A DNA stretch of 64,000 nucleotides from contig OW051469.1 in the NCBI GenBank assembly GCA_932521025.1, positions 6,088,398 through 6,152,397 of the forward strand, in the 5' to 3' direction. Below are positions 62,999-64,000 of the stretch, piece by piece. The position numbers and the translations under genes are program-made. The notes under the pieces were generated by a model. It saw only the letters and a program-made list of their open reading frames with translations. It made no database searches and was not told where the DNA came from. This stretch comes from Oscheius onirici. Lineage: Eukaryota > Nematoda > Chromadorea > Rhabditida > Rhabditidae. Within the stretch, counting starts at the first letter, position 1. Every line of letters starts with the position of its first letter.

Positions 62999-63862
62999 AT
63001 GCCCCTCTTATGTTTCAAGGCCTTGAAAGACAGGCGACACTTTCTGGTAAGATTGTTGCAATGAGAGTTTTCAGATTTTCAGAAATTTGGTTATTTCTAT
63101 GTGGCTCTCTGCCTCGATAGCTGTATTCTCTTGTGCTTTGATCCACTGGCCCATCACTGGCGATGGATAGTTGTTCTCGTAGTTCTCGATGCCTTGGTTT
63201 TACTGCTAGCGGCAGTAGGGACAGTTGTCGGGAAGAGACGACTCTTTGTTCCGACTATAGTTACAAGGGTACATTTTATAAAGTGTAGTAAACTTGAACC
63301 AGATTCTTTTCTTGACGCTGATGCTTCACTTCTCATTATTCTCTCTCAATGCTGTTTACGGACCAGAGGATCCACTCCACCAATTGGTGAGTGTGATTTT
63401 CTTCTAATCAGGGTATTTTCCCAGTAGACTGTGAAGTAGAAGAGTGACACCGCATTCTCGATCACCGTCTGGCACAGTTATTACTGTTCATTCATATCGG
63501 AACTCTAGATTTCTCACTTCGTATGCTTTCAGGAAGAGTACAGACAAGAAATCGCAGATCATCCAATCTATATCTTTGTCGGTTTCCTGTTCTCCACCAT
63601 ACTCATTGCCGAGATTGTGTAAGAGACTCACTCACGCCTGTTCATTCCTTCCAGACTGTTCCTTCTTCTCTGGAAGTCTATCACGAATCGCAAAAGTAAC
63701 GACCAAAACTTTATGGTCCATCGCTACGTGGCCAAACCTCCTCCCTCCTACTTTATCAACTTTGAAGAAGACTGCTTCTCCGAAGAGAAGAACCTCCGTC
63801 CTGGGACCGCTATCTACCGAAAACAGACAGATGCTCAAGGAACGCCGGTCTTTGTCTACTAA
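62999..63862 (+). CDS. LAPTM-like four-TM protein with PPxY-type tail, copy 2
   Basis: Exons join in frame. MPLLCFKALKDRRHFL leads to KFGYFYVALCLDSCILLCFD, then WRWIVVLVVLDALVLLLAAV, a third TM (ILFLTLMLHFSLFSLNAVYG), EEYRQEIADHPIYIFVGFLF, a fourth TM (STILIAEIVLFLLLWKS), and a tail with VAKPPPSYFINFEEDCFSEE, ending TDAQGTPVFVY. Exon borders and TM order match copy 1 at 56727-57661. PPPSY is a WW-domain ligand of the type used by LAPTM proteins to bind NEDD4 ligases. LAPTM membership is inferred, not proven. The stop overlaps AATAAA (TACTAATAAAC). Confidence 0.7.
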
Positions 63863-63913
63863 TAAACATTGTTCCATGTTCGTATAGCGCAGCCAACTCA
63901 ACTATTTTCGCAG

Positions 63914-64000
63914 ATGTGTCATCGCCCGAAACAAGGCAGTCTTCTTGAAATATTTTTCGTCGCCATTTGCCGTATGATCGACCATCCTCGTTGTGGTTTG
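63914..64000 (+). CDS. Possible start of the next gene (partial)
   Basis: An acceptor-like CTATTTTCGCAG precedes ATG at 63914, which opens MCHRPKQGSLLEIFFVAICR to the window edge. It lies only 52 bp after the previous stop on the same strand, which would fit a tightly spaced operon gene. Too short to identify. Confidence 0.3.
   Translation, partial: MCHRPKQGSLLEIFFVAICRMIDHPRCGL

Overview
This window is animal nuclear DNA, almost certainly from a nematode. It has multi-exon genes with very short introns (mostly 34-50 bp) ending in TTTTCAG or TTTAG, and acceptor-like TTTCAG sites directly before many start codons, as expected for trans-splicing. It carries a Ground-like (nematode Hedgehog-related) secreted protein and a CCCH zinc-finger protein of the nematode germline type. 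Gene order is dense, with convergent, divergent and tandem pairs. I cannot place the species. All exon joins below were made by eye and have no transcript support.

Layout. 0-8 kb: the last exon of an upstream gene, a degenerate SH2-kinase, a small secreted peptide precursor, the nuclear-envelope phosphatase CTDNEP1 (minus) with a palindromic transposon in an intron, and a C3orf33-like protein. 8-21 kb: one large MAST-family kinase gene with DUF1908, AGC kinase and PDZ domains and several phase-compatible alternative first exons. 21-23.4 kb: a CCCH zinc-finger gene (minus). 23.4-28.1 kb: no convincing gene. 28-31 kb: HCCS followed by COX15 on the minus strand, a candidate heme-themed operon. 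31.7-39 kb: TMEM259 (membralin), the HemK2-like methyltransferase N6AMT1, and an M1 aminopeptidase homologue that has lost its zinc site. 39-41.5 kb: a foldback MITE, a Lys/Glu-rich protein gene and a 5'-truncated LINE next to its start. 42.6-50 kb: actin (minus) and the acetyl-CoA transporter SLC33A1, which contains a Ground-like gene on the opposite strand inside an intron. 50-56 kb: a small secreted protein, a sigma-type GST, a pair of paralogous small proteins (one apparently damaged) and PACRG. 56.7-63.9 kb: two paralogous LAPTM-like membrane proteins with C-terminal PPxY motifs. They flank an unrecognised gene and a repeat island.

The repeat island (59.5-62.7 kb) holds a four-layer nest of elements. 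Three of the layers can be delimited by target-site duplications, and one insertion is checked against a related copy in a MAST intron.

The most notable points are the nested Ground-like gene, the HCCS-COX15 arrangement, the dissected transposon nest, four genes whose stop codon overlaps the poly(A) signal (TAATAAA), two candidate 24-25 nt introns, catalytically dead kinase and M1 peptidase homologues, and a short peptide with an allatostatin-C-like cysteine ring. I did not find anything I can call a wholly new system.
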